From the NCBI RefSeq assembly GCF_008271365.1, contig NZ_CP043430.1, forward strand, positions 682,001-746,000: DNA of 64,000 nt. Direction: 5' to 3'. The notes beneath the pieces were generated by a model. The model was given only the letters and a program-made list of their open reading frames with translations. It made no database searches and was not told the origin of the DNA. The translations under genes and the position numbers were made by a program. Source of the stretch: Microbacterium sp. 1S1. Lineage in GTDB: Bacteria; Actinomycetota; Actinomycetes; Actinomycetales; Microbacteriaceae. Shown one piece after another: positions 16,746 to 25,097 of the stretch. Each line of letters begins with the position of its first letter. Position 1 is the first letter of the stretch.

Positions 16746-17392
16746 CAGAGGGTGAGGAGAGTGAGGGCGGAGGCGGGGGCGCCGGCATCTCGGAGGCGGT
16801 GGCGCATTGCGGCGGCGGCGAGCGCGTACGGCTTGTCGTCCCGCAGGAGCAGGGACCGGGAGTTCGCCTGCTCGTTCAGGGCCACGAGCTCGAACGCGAG
16901 ATCCTCGACGTCGTCGTCCGACACCTCGCCCGCCGTCGCCGCGAACCGGCACTGCGCCTCGATGTAGCCGTACCAGTCGACCAGTGCCGCCCGGACGGCA
17001 TCGCTCACCGGGCCAGGCTTGGAGTCGACGTCCGCCGCGGTGGCCGCGAAGAAGCAGCCACCCGTGAAGACGCGATCCCGCGAGTAGACGAGGGCGTTGT
17101 GCAGCAGTGCGGCCAGGCGATGCACCCCGCGGGGGTGACGGCGTGCCGGCTCGATGATCCGTGCGACGAAGATCTCCCTGGCGGCGGCGACCGTGGCGAG
17201 CTGCAGGCCCTCCTTGCTCTGGAACAGGGTGGCGATGCTGCTCTTGCTCGATCCGGCGGCTGCGGCGAGACGCCCGATGGTGAGCCCGTCGAGGCCCTCG
17301 ACGGAAGCGAGGTCGGTCGCGCTCTCCAGCACGTGGCGGCGGGAGGCGTCGCCGCGCGCGCGGCGCCCGTCCGGGATCACGGCGTTCGACAT
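16745..17392 (-). CDS. TetR-family regulator
   Basis: The 215-residue protein has a typical TetR N-terminal HTH (ASRRHVLESATDLASVEGLDGLTIGRLAAAAGSSKSSIATLFQSKEGLQLATV, residues about 16-67). Its helical C-terminal ligand/dimer domain contains the phrase GGCFFAATAADVDSKPGPVSDAV, as in the TetR_C_6/YxaF-like group. Two copies of a palindromic site lie between this gene and the divergent alpha/beta-hydrolase gene, so it probably represses both. The ATG at 17392 has its -10 region within the operator block. Its 3' end runs into a G-rich tandem repeat. Confidence 0.85.
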   Translation of the reverse strand: MSNAVIPDGRRARGDASRRHVLESATDLASVEGLDGLTIGRLAAAAGSSKSSIATLFQSKEGLQLATVAAAREIFVARIIEPARRHPRGVHRLAALLHNALVYSRDRVFTGGCFFAATAADVDSKPGPVSDAVRAALVDWYGYIEAQCRFAATAGEVSDDDVEDLAFELVALNEQANSRSLLLRDDKPYALAAAAMRHRLRDAGAPASALTLLTL

Positions 17393-17400
17393 GCCCCTAG

Positions 17401-17445
17401 TATACGAACGACCGTTCGTCTACTATACGAATGATCGTACGTATA
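17401..17445. promoter_or_regulatory. Twin TetR operators
   Basis: Two 22-bp near-palindromes, 17401-17422 and 17424-17445, follow the pattern TATACGAA-GA-CGT-CGT-TA. They are spaced 23 bp apart, about two helical turns, so two dimers could bind the same DNA face. They occupy nearly the whole space between the TetR gene and the hydrolase gene. Confidence 0.75.
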
Positions 17446-17464
17446 GTTCGGTGAAGGAGTCCTC

Positions 17465-18445
17465 ATGTCGTCCGCGCCCCCGTTGCTCGTCCGCATCCTG
17501 CCCGCCGTGGAGCGCGTGTCTCCGCGTGTGGCGGGTGACCTCGCGTACCGGCTGTTCTTCTCCACTCGCCCCCGGATGACCGTGGGCCCCGCCGATGCTG
17601 CAACCCACGACGCCGCCGTTCGCGGGAGCATCCGCATACGCGAGGCGGTCGTGACCACCTACGCGTGGGGCACGGGACCTCGCACCGTCCTCCTGCTGCA
17701 CGGCTGGCGCGGACGGGCGTCGCAGTTCGCCCCACTCGTGCGCGAGCTCGTCGCCGAAGGGTTCCGCGTCCTCGCCTTCGACGCCCCCGCCCACGGGTCC
17801 TCCGGCGGGCGCGGCGCCGACATCCGCGACTGGGTGGCCGCCGCAGAGGAGCTGGAGCGAACGGACGGCCCTTTCGCCGCGATCGTCGGCCACTCCTTCG
17901 GAGGTCTCGCCGCGCTGACCGTCGCCCGGACCACCGGGACGGTCCCGGCCGTCGCGGTCATCGCCGGAGCAGCGGCACCCGAGGCGTTCCTCGCCCAGTT
18001 CGTCCACGACCTCCGCGTCGGCTCCGCGACCGCGAACCGCCTCCGCGCGCGCTTCCACCACCGCCTCGGCCTCACCGCCGCCGCGATCACCGCGGGCTAC
18101 GACGCCGCCGCGCACCCGCTGCCCGCCTGCACCGCCCTGCTCGTCGTGCACGATCGGGGCGACCGCCGCATGCCGGACGACGACGCCCTCCGGCTGCACG
18201 CGGCCCACCGCGGTCGCTCCCGCCTCCTCCGCACCGAAGGAGCGGGACACACGAGGATCCTGGCCGCCGACTCGACGCTCGATGCCGTGGTCGCGCTGGT
18301 CACCGGAGGCCTCGACGCCGTCGACGCCCTCGGCACCACGACGGAGCGGTCCACCGGAGAGCCGGCACCGCGACGGGCTACACCCGCACCGGAAGGAGCC
18401 CCACCGCCGGCTCCCCTCCCGCGAACGGCAGCCCGACCGTCGTGA
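17465..18445 (+). CDS. Alpha/beta-fold hydrolase
   Basis: The 326-residue protein has the oxyanion segment LLLHGWRGRASQF (about residue 75), the nucleophile elbow GHSFGG (serine near residue 141), an aspartate in VVHDRGDRRMP, and the catalytic histidine in GAGHTRIL. A 45-residue lead precedes the fold. The order fits a serine carboxylesterase or lipase-like enzyme of the cytosol; the substrate is unknown. The gene has a GAAGGAG ribosome site and twin TetR operators upstream. The last 55 residues are Pro/Ala/Thr-rich, and their coding DNA overlaps the convergent membrane-protein gene by 68 bp, so the tail may be non-essential. Confidence 0.82.
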   Translation: MSSAPPLLVRILPAVERVSPRVAGDLAYRLFFSTRPRMTVGPADAATHDAAVRGSIRIREAVVTTYAWGTGPRTVLLLHGWRGRASQFAPLVRELVAEGFRVLAFDAPAHGSSGGRGADIRDWVAAAEELERTDGPFAAIVGHSFGGLAALTVARTTGTVPAVAVIAGAAAPEAFLAQFVHDLRVGSATANRLRARFHHRLGLTAAAITAGYDAAAHPLPACTALLVVHDRGDRRMPDDDALRLHAAHRGRSRLLRTEGAGHTRILAADSTLDAVVALVTGGLDAVDALGTTTERSTGEPAPRRATPAPEGAPPPAPLPRTAARPS

Positions 18446-18866
18446 TCAGCACGACGAGCGTCACCACGGCCGCCGCGAGCAGCAGGAAGAGGAACGCGAA
18501 GATCACGCCGGCGAGCACCCGGTAGCTGCCCGTCTCGGGGACCTCGGGGGAGATCGAGCGCTGCGCCCAGTCGTCGGCGGCCGCCGCGGGCTGCTCCCCC
18601 TGGAGGATCGCGGGCGTCGGCCGGGAGCGCTCGGAGCGACGGGTGGGCGGCACCACCTCGGACGCGGCGTCCGTCGGTGCCGCCAGCAGCCCCTCGGGAA
18701 CGGGAGTCTCCGGGGGCGGGGGCGGGATCACGGCCTCGGCCGGCGGGATCACCGCGTCGGCGGGAACGATGTCCGGGCCGGTCGCGTCCGGCGGCGCACC
18801 CCCGTCGGGCACCGCCGCCCCACCGGGCACTGCGGACTCGTCGTGGTTCGTCCCGCCGTCGCTCAT
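18378..18866 (-). CDS. Proline-rich single-pass membrane protein
   Basis: The 162-residue protein has a long Pro/Ala/Glu-rich cytosolic N terminus (1-110, including a run of prolines near residue 50), then one strong transmembrane segment (YRVLAGVIFAFLFLLLAAAVVTLVVLITTV, about 118-147) and a short outer tail. No catalytic motif is visible. It lies 1 bp after the dcd stop and is probably cotranscribed with dcd. Its 3' end overlaps the convergent hydrolase gene. Comparable proteins are common in Microbacteriaceae, with no known function. Confidence 0.65.
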   Translation of the reverse strand: MSDGGTNHDESAVPGGAAVPDGGAPPDATGPDIVPADAVIPPAEAVIPPPPPETPVPEGLLAAPTDAASEVVPPTRRSERSRPTPAILQGEQPAAAADDWAQRSISPEVPETGSYRVLAGVIFAFLFLLLAAAVVTLVVLITTVGLPFAGGEPAVGLLPVRV

Positions 18867-18867
18867 G

Positions 18868-19473
18868 TCAGCCTCCGACGGCCCCGCTGTCGGTCACTCC
18901 CACGTCGGTGCGGTGGAAGCTCCGGAAGGAGCGGGACGCCGTCGGACCGCGCTGCCCCTGATAGCGGTTGCCGTAGGGGCCAGAGCCGTACGGGTTCTCC
19001 GCCGGAGAGGTCAGCCGGAAGAAGCAGAGCTGACCGATCTTCATCCCGGGCCACAGCTTGATCGGCAGGGTCGCCACGTTCGCGAGCTCCAGCGTCACGT
19101 GACCGGAGAAGCCCGGGTCGATGAAGCCGGCGGTCGAGTGCGTGATGAGACCGAGGCGGCCGAGCGACGACTTGCCCTCCAGGCGCGCGGCGATGTCGTC
19201 CGGCAGAGTGACCTGCTCGAACGTCGCCCCCAAGGCGAACTCGCCGGGGTGCAGAATGAACGGCTCGTCAGGGTCGACTTCGATCAGACGCGTGAGCTCG
19301 GGCTGATCCACCGAGGGGTCGATGAACGGGTACTTGTGGTTGTCGAAAAGGCGGAAGTACCGGTCCAGGCGCACATCGATGCTGGACGGCTGGATCATCT
19401 CCGGCGCGTGCGGCTCCAGGCCGACGCGTCCGGAGGCCAGTTCTGCTCTGATGTCGCGATCGCTGAGAAGCAC
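18868..19473 (-). CDS. dcd: dCTP deaminase
   Basis: The 201-residue protein matches dCTP deaminase over its full length: [63 protein letters not shown] (conserved Arg, Ser and catalytic Glu), and the nucleotide-gating tail [21 protein letters not shown]. Actinobacterial members with this sequence are generally the bifunctional dUMP-forming type, removing both amine and pyrophosphate to supply dUMP for dTTP synthesis. The GTG start at 19473 is 6 nt after TAGGCT, so the mRNA is probably leaderless. A tRNA-Gly gene is divergent upstream. Confidence 0.93.
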   Translation of the reverse strand: MLLSDRDIRAELASGRVGLEPHAPEMIQPSSIDVRLDRYFRLFDNHKYPFIDPSVDQPELTRLIEVDPDEPFILHPGEFALGATFEQVTLPDDIAARLEGKSSLGRLGLITHSTAGFIDPGFSGHVTLELANVATLPIKLWPGMKIGQLCFFRLTSPAENPYGSGPYGNRYQGQRGPTASRSFRSFHRTDVGVTDSGAVGG

Positions 19474-19559
19474 GGCACAAGCCTAGTCATGAGCAGCCCC
19501 CGCTTTGGCCATCCGGGCTGCGCCAGGTAGGCTTGCTCCACCTGCTCTCGGGCGGGTAC

Positions 19560-19633
19560 GGGGCTGTAGTTCAATGGTAGAACTTCTGCTTCCCAAGCAG
19601 ACAGCGCGGGTTCGATTCCCGTCAGCCCCTCCA
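19560..19633 (+). tRNA. tRNA-Gly (anticodon CCC)
   Basis: The acceptor arms GGGGCTG (19560-19566) and CAGCCCC (19623-19629) pair fully. The D arm is GTTC/GAAC, the anticodon stem TCTGC/GCAGA encloses loop TTCCCAA (anticodon CCC), and the T arm contains GGGTTCGATTCCC. The discriminator T is followed by an encoded CCA (19631-19633). It reads GGG glycine codons. No integrase or duplicated 3' end lies nearby, so it is not evidently an attachment site. Confidence 0.95.
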
Positions 19634-19638
19634 CAGAG

Positions 19639-20199
19639 TCAGATCGCCGGCCGGTAGCGCTGCGCGGCCGCACCCGAACGGAACTCCCGTCGCTCGGTGA
19701 GCTCGAGGCGGACGCGCTCGTGCAGCCCCTCGAGCAGCCGCGGGCCGTGCCCGGCGACGACCGGATGCACCACGAACAGGTACTCGTCGATCAGTCCGAG
19801 ACCGGCGAGCGCCGCGGGCAGCGTCACACCGCCGACCGACAGCCCTGCACCCGACTGCTCCTTCAACCGTCTCACCGCCTCAGCGAGATCGCCGCGAACG
19901 AGTTCCGCGTTCCAGTCCACCGCACGAAGGGTCTGCGACACCACATGCTTCGGCATCCGGTCGATGGTCTCCGCGAAGGGCGTCTCCCACTCCTCCATCC
20001 AGTCCGGCCACTCGCCGGACTCCGGGCGACGCCACGCGGTTCGCATCAGGTCGTAGGTCACCCGTCCGTAGAGCAGGGCATCGGCGCGCTCCAGCTCGGC
20101 CGTCCAGAAACGCATGGACTCCTCGTCCGGGGGCAGCCCGGCCTCGTGATGGCAGCACCCGTCGAGCGTCACGTTGATCGCGTACCGCAGCGGCCTCAT
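19639..20199 (-). CDS. Dihydrofolate-reductase-fold (RibD C-terminal type) protein
   Basis: The 186-residue protein has the pattern of the small RibD_C/DHFR-like oxidoreductases: YAINVTLDGCC at the start, ADALLYGRVTYDLM, PKHVVSQTL, a glycine motif GLSVGGVTLPAALAGLGLIDEYLFVVHPVVAGHGPRLLEG, and a final ERREFRSG. It probably binds NADPH; no specific substrate is known for this branch. It overlaps the upstream DUF1684 gene by 4 bp (ATGA), so the two are translationally coupled. Its 3' end is 6 bp past the tRNA-Gly CCA, on the opposite strand. Confidence 0.8.
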   Translation of the reverse strand: MRPLRYAINVTLDGCCHHEAGLPPDEESMRFWTAELERADALLYGRVTYDLMRTAWRRPESGEWPDWMEEWETPFAETIDRMPKHVVSQTLRAVDWNAELVRGDLAEAVRRLKEQSGAGLSVGGVTLPAALAGLGLIDEYLFVVHPVVAGHGPRLLEGLHERVRLELTERREFRSGAAAQRYRPAI

Positions 20200-20810
20200 C
20201 GGAGCTCCCCCACCGGGATCGAGGTGTCGACAACGTTCCCGGCCGGCGCGAGCGGGCACGCCCACGCGGGGTCGTACGAGCACGAGGGGTTGTACGCGAA
20301 GTTGAAGTCGAGCACGATCGTGCCGCGGCGCGGGTCGGCCCCGAGGTCCGCCCCCTTGACCGTGTCGATCAGATAGCGCCCGCCGCCGTACGTCCCCCCG
20401 TCCTGTCCAGAGGAGGCGTCGCGCACCGGCACGAACAGACCCCCGCCGTAGGACGCGAGCCGCCAGACGTCGAGCATCCCGACGTCCGGGATCTCGACGA
20501 CGCCGACGCGCTCGAAAGGCACGACCCCGTCCGTCCCCGTCGCGAACTCGAAGGTGGCGGGATCGGTGTCGAGGATCGGAAGCTCGAACCGCCAAGCGGA
20601 ATCGTACGGCGCGATCGACAGTCCCTCGAACAGCACCCGGTCATCGGGCAGGAGCGGGGTCGCCGGGTGGCGCAGCAGCAGCTCGTCCCGCTCGATGCGC
20701 CAGAGCTCGTGCGCCTCCTCCGGGGAGTCCGCCCGCCGCACCGCCTCGTACAGGGCGAACACCCGCCGCCGCCAGTCGACGACGTCGAGGGCCGTCCGCG
20801 CATTCGTCAT
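20196..20810 (-). CDS. DUF1684 family protein
   Basis: The 204-residue protein fits DUF1684: an N-terminal helix with VVDWRRRVFALYEAVR, then WRIERDELLLRHPATPLLP, YDSAWRFELPIL, and the conserved end GGRYLIDTVKGADLG...IVLDFNFAYNPSCSYDPAWACPLAPAGN, with two cysteines and Pro/Asn residues typical of the family. The biochemical function is unknown. The ATG at 20810 lies 6 nt after TAGCGT, suggesting a leaderless mRNA. It is coupled to the DHFR-fold gene by a 4-bp overlap. Confidence 0.82.
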   Translation of the reverse strand: MTNARTALDVVDWRRRVFALYEAVRRADSPEEAHELWRIERDELLLRHPATPLLPDDRVLFEGLSIAPYDSAWRFELPILDTDPATFEFATGTDGVVPFERVGVVEIPDVGMLDVWRLASYGGGLFVPVRDASSGQDGGTYGGGRYLIDTVKGADLGADPRRGTIVLDFNFAYNPSCSYDPAWACPLAPAGNVVDTSIPVGELR

Positions 20811-20851
20811 GCGCCCACGCTACGCCGGACAGCCGACACCCGGAATGCCCG

Positions 20852-21484
20852 TCAGCTCGTCGTCGCCGGGCGGGCTCGCCGTGCCGCGACCGCGCCCGCG
20901 GCGAGCGCGAGAGCTCCCGTGATGATCACCCCGAAGGCGGCACCGAGGGCGACATCGTGCACGTAGTGCACCCCCTGCACGACCCGTCCCACCGCGATCA
21001 GCGACGCGAGGGCGAGGGCGGCCCACACCATCCAGGCGCGACCGAGGGCCACCGCGATGACGACGACGGCGCCGAACGCGAGGGTCGCGTGGTTCGACGG
21101 CAACGACCAGTCCCCCGCGGGCGGGCACTCTCCCGCGCTCGGCCAGCGCGTGCAGGGGCGCGGTTCGGCGAACAGCAGCTTCGCGCCCTCGCTCGCGGCG
21201 TACGCGACGACCACCCCGACCGCGGCGACCACCACCGGCAGACGGCGCTCGGGTCGCCGGAGGAGGACGAACAGCATCGCGCCCGCCGTCGCCGCGGCGA
21301 GTGCAACCAACCCCGCCTCGGAGACGAGTTCGACGTGCGGGAGGCCGGCCCCGAGATCGGCCAGCCACCGCGTGCCGACGACGCTCAGACTCCCGGGCAC
21401 GGGGAGCAGGAGCAGGACAGCGACGAGTCCGAGGGCCACGACGAACGGCAGGAGGGCACGGCGGGACAGCATGGAGGACGGCAT
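20852..21484 (-). CDS. PAP2-family membrane phosphatase
   Basis: The 210-residue protein has six hydrophobic helices and the three PAP2 motifs: KLLFAEPRPC (K and RP), PSNHATLA (the usual PSGH histidine is kept, G replaced by N) and GRVVQGVHYVHDVALGA (R...H...D). It should dephosphorylate a lipid phosphate or undecaprenyl pyrophosphate at the outer membrane face. The ATG at 21484 is 7 nt after TAGCGT. A start four codons later is possible. It is not obviously linked in an operon to the epimerase gene, whose 3' end is 86 bp upstream. Confidence 0.83.
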   Translation of the reverse strand: MPSSMLSRRALLPFVVALGLVAVLLLLPVPGSLSVVGTRWLADLGAGLPHVELVSEAGLVALAAATAGAMLFVLLRRPERRLPVVVAAVGVVVAYAASEGAKLLFAEPRPCTRWPSAGECPPAGDWSLPSNHATLAFGAVVVIAVALGRAWMVWAALALASLIAVGRVVQGVHYVHDVALGAAFGVIITGALALAAGAVAARRARPATTS

Positions 21485-21570
21485 GCTCTCGACGCTAGGG
21501 CGGGCGGCGGCACCCCGGCGTCGCCCGCGAGACGGACCGGCGTCCGCCTCGGGATGTATCCGGGCCGGCC

Positions 21571-22380
21571 TCAGGTCCGGTCGATCATCTCCGCGTACCC
21601 GTCCTCGTACGTCGGATAGGCGAGGTCGCCGAGGACCGTGCGGAGCAGCGTCCCGTCGTAGACGAAGCCGCTCGGCGCACCGCCGTCGTCGGGCGGCACG
21701 GGCACGCCGAGGTGCGCGGCGAGGAAGGCTACGACCTCCCCGAGCGGGGCAGGCGCCCGGTCGACCGCGTGAACGAGGGCCGGGGGCTCCGTCATCCGCA
21801 GCAGCAGGTCGAGCGTGCGCACGAGGTCGGTCTCGTGGATGCGGTTCGTGCGGCGGCGGTGGGTCACGGGGCACCCCTCGCGCACCTTCCGGAGCAGGAA
21901 TTCCCGTCCGGGGCCGTAGATGCCCGCGGGGCGCACGACCACGGCATCGAAGAGTTCCACGGCCGCCTTCTCGCCGTCGCGCAGACCGCGGCCCCGGTCC
22001 GTGGTGGGCATCGGCTCGACCCGCTCGGACACGGGCTTCGCACTGCCGTCGCCGTCGAACACCCCGGTGGACGAGACGAACACCGTCCGTGCGGGCCGGG
22101 CCGGCAGCGCCGCCGCGAGGTGTGTGAGGGCCGTCCGATACGACGACACCTCCGGCCCGGGCGGCAGCGTCACCACCATCGCATCGACCTCGGGCAGCGG
22201 TGCCGGGAGTGGGACGGCCAGGTCCGCCGAGACCCCGGACACCCCCTCCGGAACGGGCCCGTCGCTGCGACGGAGGGCGACGACGGCACCGCCGTCCGCG
22301 ACGAGCAGCGGAGCGAGGCGAGCGCCGAGCTTGCCGTATCCGACGAGGAGCGTGCGGCGGGGCGGGGGCGAAGTGGTCAT
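21571..22380 (-). CDS. NAD(P)-dependent epimerase/dehydratase-like protein
   Basis: The 269-residue protein starts with the Rossmann motif LLVGYGKLGARLAPLL, a GxGxxG variant. FVSSTGVFDGDG supplies the SDR serine, and VVRPAGIYGPGREFLLRKVREG is the segment of extended SDRs. The usual YxxxK appears weakened (the GEKAAVELF region), as in YeeZ/ActC-like members, so it may be a reductase or a binding protein and not an epimerase. It is divergent from the FUSC gene, 50 bp away. The substrate is unknown. Confidence 0.75.
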   Translation of the reverse strand: MTTSPPPRRTLLVGYGKLGARLAPLLVADGGAVVALRRSDGPVPEGVSGVSADLAVPLPAPLPEVDAMVVTLPPGPEVSSYRTALTHLAAALPARPARTVFVSSTGVFDGDGSAKPVSERVEPMPTTDRGRGLRDGEKAAVELFDAVVVRPAGIYGPGREFLLRKVREGCPVTHRRRTNRIHETDLVRTLDLLLRMTEPPALVHAVDRAPAPLGEVVAFLAAHLGVPVPPDDGGAPSGFVYDGTLLRTVLGDLAYPTYEDGYAEMIDRT

Positions 22381-22430
22381 CGCCTCCACCCTCGCACATC
22401 GTCCCCGGGCGGCGGACGTAGGCTTGATCG

Positions 22431-23459
22431 GTGACGGAATCGCAGGGGCGGGTGTGGACGGGGGTCCTCCGCGTCGCTCCACACCGCGGCGACCACCGGG
22501 TCGCGCTGCGTGCCGCCGTGAGCGTCGCCGTCCCGCTCGTCGTCCTGTGGGCGCTCGGCCGCCTCGATCTCAGCATCTACGCGAGCTTCGGCGCCTTCGC
22601 GGCCCTCTACGGCCGCCACGACGCCTTCCGCGACCGGATCCGCATGCAGGCGAGCGCCGGCGTCGTCCTGCTCGTCGCGATGCTGATCGGCACCGCGCTC
22701 TCGGTGCTCGCCGCTCCCGCCGTCGCGAGCGTCCTCGTCGTGGCGCTCGTCGCGGCAGTGGTGACGCTCCTCGCGTACGTGCTGCAATGGCACCCGCCCG
22801 GCCCGCTCTTCACGGTCTTCGCCACCGGAGCGTGCGCGACGATCCCCGCCACCACCGCCTCCTTCGGCGCGGTCCTCATGGTGGGCGGCGCGAGCGTGCT
22901 GTTCGGCCTCGTCCTCACGACCCTCGTCGCGGTGCTCACCCGGAGCGCCGCGGTCACGGCCTCGAAGGTCCGCCCTCGCGTGGGCCCGGTGGCTGTGGAG
23001 ATGGCCGCCTCGGTCGCCCTCGCGATCGTCGGTGCCGGCATCGTGGGTCTGCTTCTCGGCGGCACGCACTGGTACTGGGCCGCGGTCGGAGCCGTCGCTG
23101 CGGTCAGCGGCGCCCAGCTCAACGCGCGGGTGATCCGTGGCATCCAGCGCCTCGTCGGCACGGTCCTCGGCGTGCTGGTCGCCGCCGGGATCCTCGCCCT
23201 CGACCTTCCGCCGCTCGCCGTGATCGCCGTCGTGGTCGTCCTGCAGGGCACGGCGGAGCTGTTCATCGGGCGCAACTACGGCATCGCCATGGTGTTCGTG
23301 ACCCCGCTCGCGCTGCTCATGGTGCACCTCGCCGCCCCGACCCCGGTCGTCGACCTGCTGACCGACCGCGTGCTCGAGACGGTCATCGGCGTCCTCGTCG
23401 GGACGGTCATCGCCGTCGCCTCCGCCGCCCTGCGCCGTCGCGGCCGCCCTCGGCCCTAA
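22431..23459 (+). CDS. FUSC-family membrane protein
   Basis: The 342-residue protein has two blocks of hydrophobic helices (about 25-165 and 185-330) separated by a short charged linker, the layout of the fusaric-acid-resistance (FUSC) superfamily, related to aromatic acid exporters. HWYWAAVGAVAAVSGAQLNARVIRGIQRLVGTVLGVLVAA is the second-block signature. It may export aromatic acids or a cell-wall component. The GTG start is 6 nt after TAGGCT, so the mRNA is probably leaderless. Confidence 0.8.
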   Translation: MTESQGRVWTGVLRVAPHRGDHRVALRAAVSVAVPLVVLWALGRLDLSIYASFGAFAALYGRHDAFRDRIRMQASAGVVLLVAMLIGTALSVLAAPAVASVLVVALVAAVVTLLAYVLQWHPPGPLFTVFATGACATIPATTASFGAVLMVGGASVLFGLVLTTLVAVLTRSAAVTASKVRPRVGPVAVEMAASVALAIVGAGIVGLLLGGTHWYWAAVGAVAAVSGAQLNARVIRGIQRLVGTVLGVLVAAGILALDLPPLAVIAVVVVLQGTAELFIGRNYGIAMVFVTPLALLMVHLAAPTPVVDLLTDRVLETVIGVLVGTVIAVASAALRRRGRPRP

Positions 23460-23531
23460 GCCGGGTGGTCCATCGGGGCGGGCGCTGTCAAGCCCGTCGC
23501 CGACCGCGCCTCGCCCCCCTACCGTGCAAGG

Positions 23532-24887
23532 ATGACCGCCCAGACCGAGCCCCGCGCCGAGACACCCACCCGGTTGCGCCGCGCCATCACCGGCCCCCTC
23601 CTGTTCGCTTTCATCCTCGGCGACGTCCTCGGGGCCGGAATCTACGCGCTCATGGGCGTGCTGTCCGAGGACGTCGGCGGGCTGCTGTGGGCGCCGCTCA
23701 TTCTCGCCCTCCTGCTCGCGCTGCTCACCGCCGGCTCCTACGCCGAGCTCGTCACCAAGTACCCGCGGGCGGGCGGTGCCGCAGTCTTCGCGGAGCGCGC
23801 CTTCCACAGCCCCCTGGTCTCCTTCCTCGTCGGCTTCAGCATGCTGGCGGCGGGCGTGACGAGCGCCGCCGGCCTCGCGATCGCCTTCTCCGGCGACTAC
23901 CTCAGCACCTTCATCGATCTGCCGACCATCCCGGTCGCGATCGCCTTCCTGGCGATCGTCGGTCTGCTGAACGCCCGCGGCATCCGCGAGTCGATGGGCG
24001 CCAACCTCGTGATGACGGCGATCGAGCTCAGCGGCCTCGTGATCGTGATCGTCGTCGTCGCCGTGTTCGTCGGCGGCGGGGGCGGCGATCTGTCGCGCGC
24101 GACGCAGGCACCCGAGGGCGCCAACGTCGCCCTCGCCGTGCTGGCCGGCGCCGTGATCGCGTACTACTCCTTCGTCGGGTTCGAGACCTCCGCCAACATG
24201 ATCGAAGAGGTCAAGGACCCGCGGCGGACCTACCCCCGCGCGCTGTTCGGCGCTCTCCTCACCGCCGGCGTCGTCTACGTCCTGGTCGGCCTCGCCAGCG
24301 CCGTCGCCCTCCCCGCGTCCCAGCTGCAGGAGTCGAGCGGCCCGCTGCTCGCCGTCGTGGAGGCCACCGGGGTGAGCATCCCATCCTGGCTGTTCAGCCT
24401 CATCGCCCTCATCGCGGTGGCCAACGGTGCCCTGCTGACCATGATCATGGTGAGCCGTCTCACCTACGGCATGGCAGAGCAGAACCTCCTGCCGTCCGTG
24501 CTCGGCCGCGTCCTGCCGAAGCGGAAGACGCCGTGGGTCGCGATCCTCACCACGACGCTCGTGGCGATGGGCCTCACTCTCGTCGGCGACCTCGCGACGC
24601 TCGCCGAGACGGTCGTCCTGCTGCTGCTCGTCGTCTTCCTCAGCGTGAACGTCTCGGTGCTGGTGCTGCGCCGCGACAAGGTCGAGCACGACCACTTCCG
24701 CGTGTGGACGTTCGTACCGGTGCTGGGTGTCGCCTCCTGCATCCTGCTCCTCACCCAGCAGCGCCCCCAGGTGTGGCTGTTCGGCGCCATCCTGCTGGCC
24801 GTCGGCGCTGTGCTCTACGCTCTCGCCCGATGGGGCCGCAGCCGTTCGAAGACCCTCGACACGAAGGAGAACCATGAGCACGCCTGA
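23532..24887 (+). CDS. APC-superfamily amino acid permease
   Basis: The 451-residue protein has about 12 transmembrane helices. Helix 1 carries GPLLFAFILGDVLGAGIYALMGVLS, the broken-helix substrate site of the amino acid-polyamine-organocation family. YAELVTKYPRAGGAAVFAERAF and the GFETSANMIEEVKDPRRTYPRALF loop are standard APC motifs, closest in pattern to cationic amino acid or polyamine permeases. The ATG follows TACCGT by 6 nt, and the intervening GCAAGG could also act as a ribosome site. Its last 14 bp overlap the next small gene. Confidence 0.85.
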   Translation: MTAQTEPRAETPTRLRRAITGPLLFAFILGDVLGAGIYALMGVLSEDVGGLLWAPLILALLLALLTAGSYAELVTKYPRAGGAAVFAERAFHSPLVSFLVGFSMLAAGVTSAAGLAIAFSGDYLSTFIDLPTIPVAIAFLAIVGLLNARGIRESMGANLVMTAIELSGLVIVIVVVAVFVGGGGGDLSRATQAPEGANVALAVLAGAVIAYYSFVGFETSANMIEEVKDPRRTYPRALFGALLTAGVVYVLVGLASAVALPASQLQESSGPLLAVVEATGVSIPSWLFSLIALIAVANGALLTMIMVSRLTYGMAEQNLLPSVLGRVLPKRKTPWVAILTTTLVAMGLTLVGDLATLAETVVLLLLVVFLSVNVSVLVLRRDKVEHDHFRVWTFVPVLGVASCILLLTQQRPQVWLFGAILLAVGAVLYALARWGRSRSKTLDTKENHEHA

Positions 24888-25083
24888 CAACACCCCCGAC
24901 GAGACGTTCGAGGAGAACCGTCGCGACCAGCTGACATCCGCCCCCGATGCCACGGAGGCCGACGCCGCACCGCGCGTGGACGTCTCGGAGCACGACGGCA
25001 ACACGCGCATCGACATCCGCGACGACGCCGAGGTGCGCCCCGGCCCTGGTCCCGGAATGCCGGAGGCCGACGGCGAGGACTGA
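24874..25083 (+). CDS. Small acidic hypothetical protein
   Basis: The 69-residue protein starts inside the permease gene (14-bp overlap) after a GAAGGAGAACC ribosome site, so the two are translationally coupled. It is highly acidic and hydrophilic, with no predicted core (many D, E, P and T), ending PGPGPGMPEADGED. It is probably disordered. I recognise no family. The strong ribosome site and coupling suggest it is expressed. Confidence 0.6.
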   Translation: MSTPDNTPDETFEENRRDQLTSAPDATEADAAPRVDVSEHDGNTRIDIRDDAEVRPGPGPGMPEADGED

Positions 25084-25097
25084 CCCCGCCGTCGGCG

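Noticed and set aside
19560..19633. tRNA-Gly as an integration site
   Set aside because: No duplicated tRNA 3' end and no integrase within the window; both flanks are ordinary genes.
22377..25016. An 879-codon minus-strand frame across FUSC and APC permease genes
   Set aside because: Low-complexity acidic sequence; both plus-strand proteins have complete family motifs.
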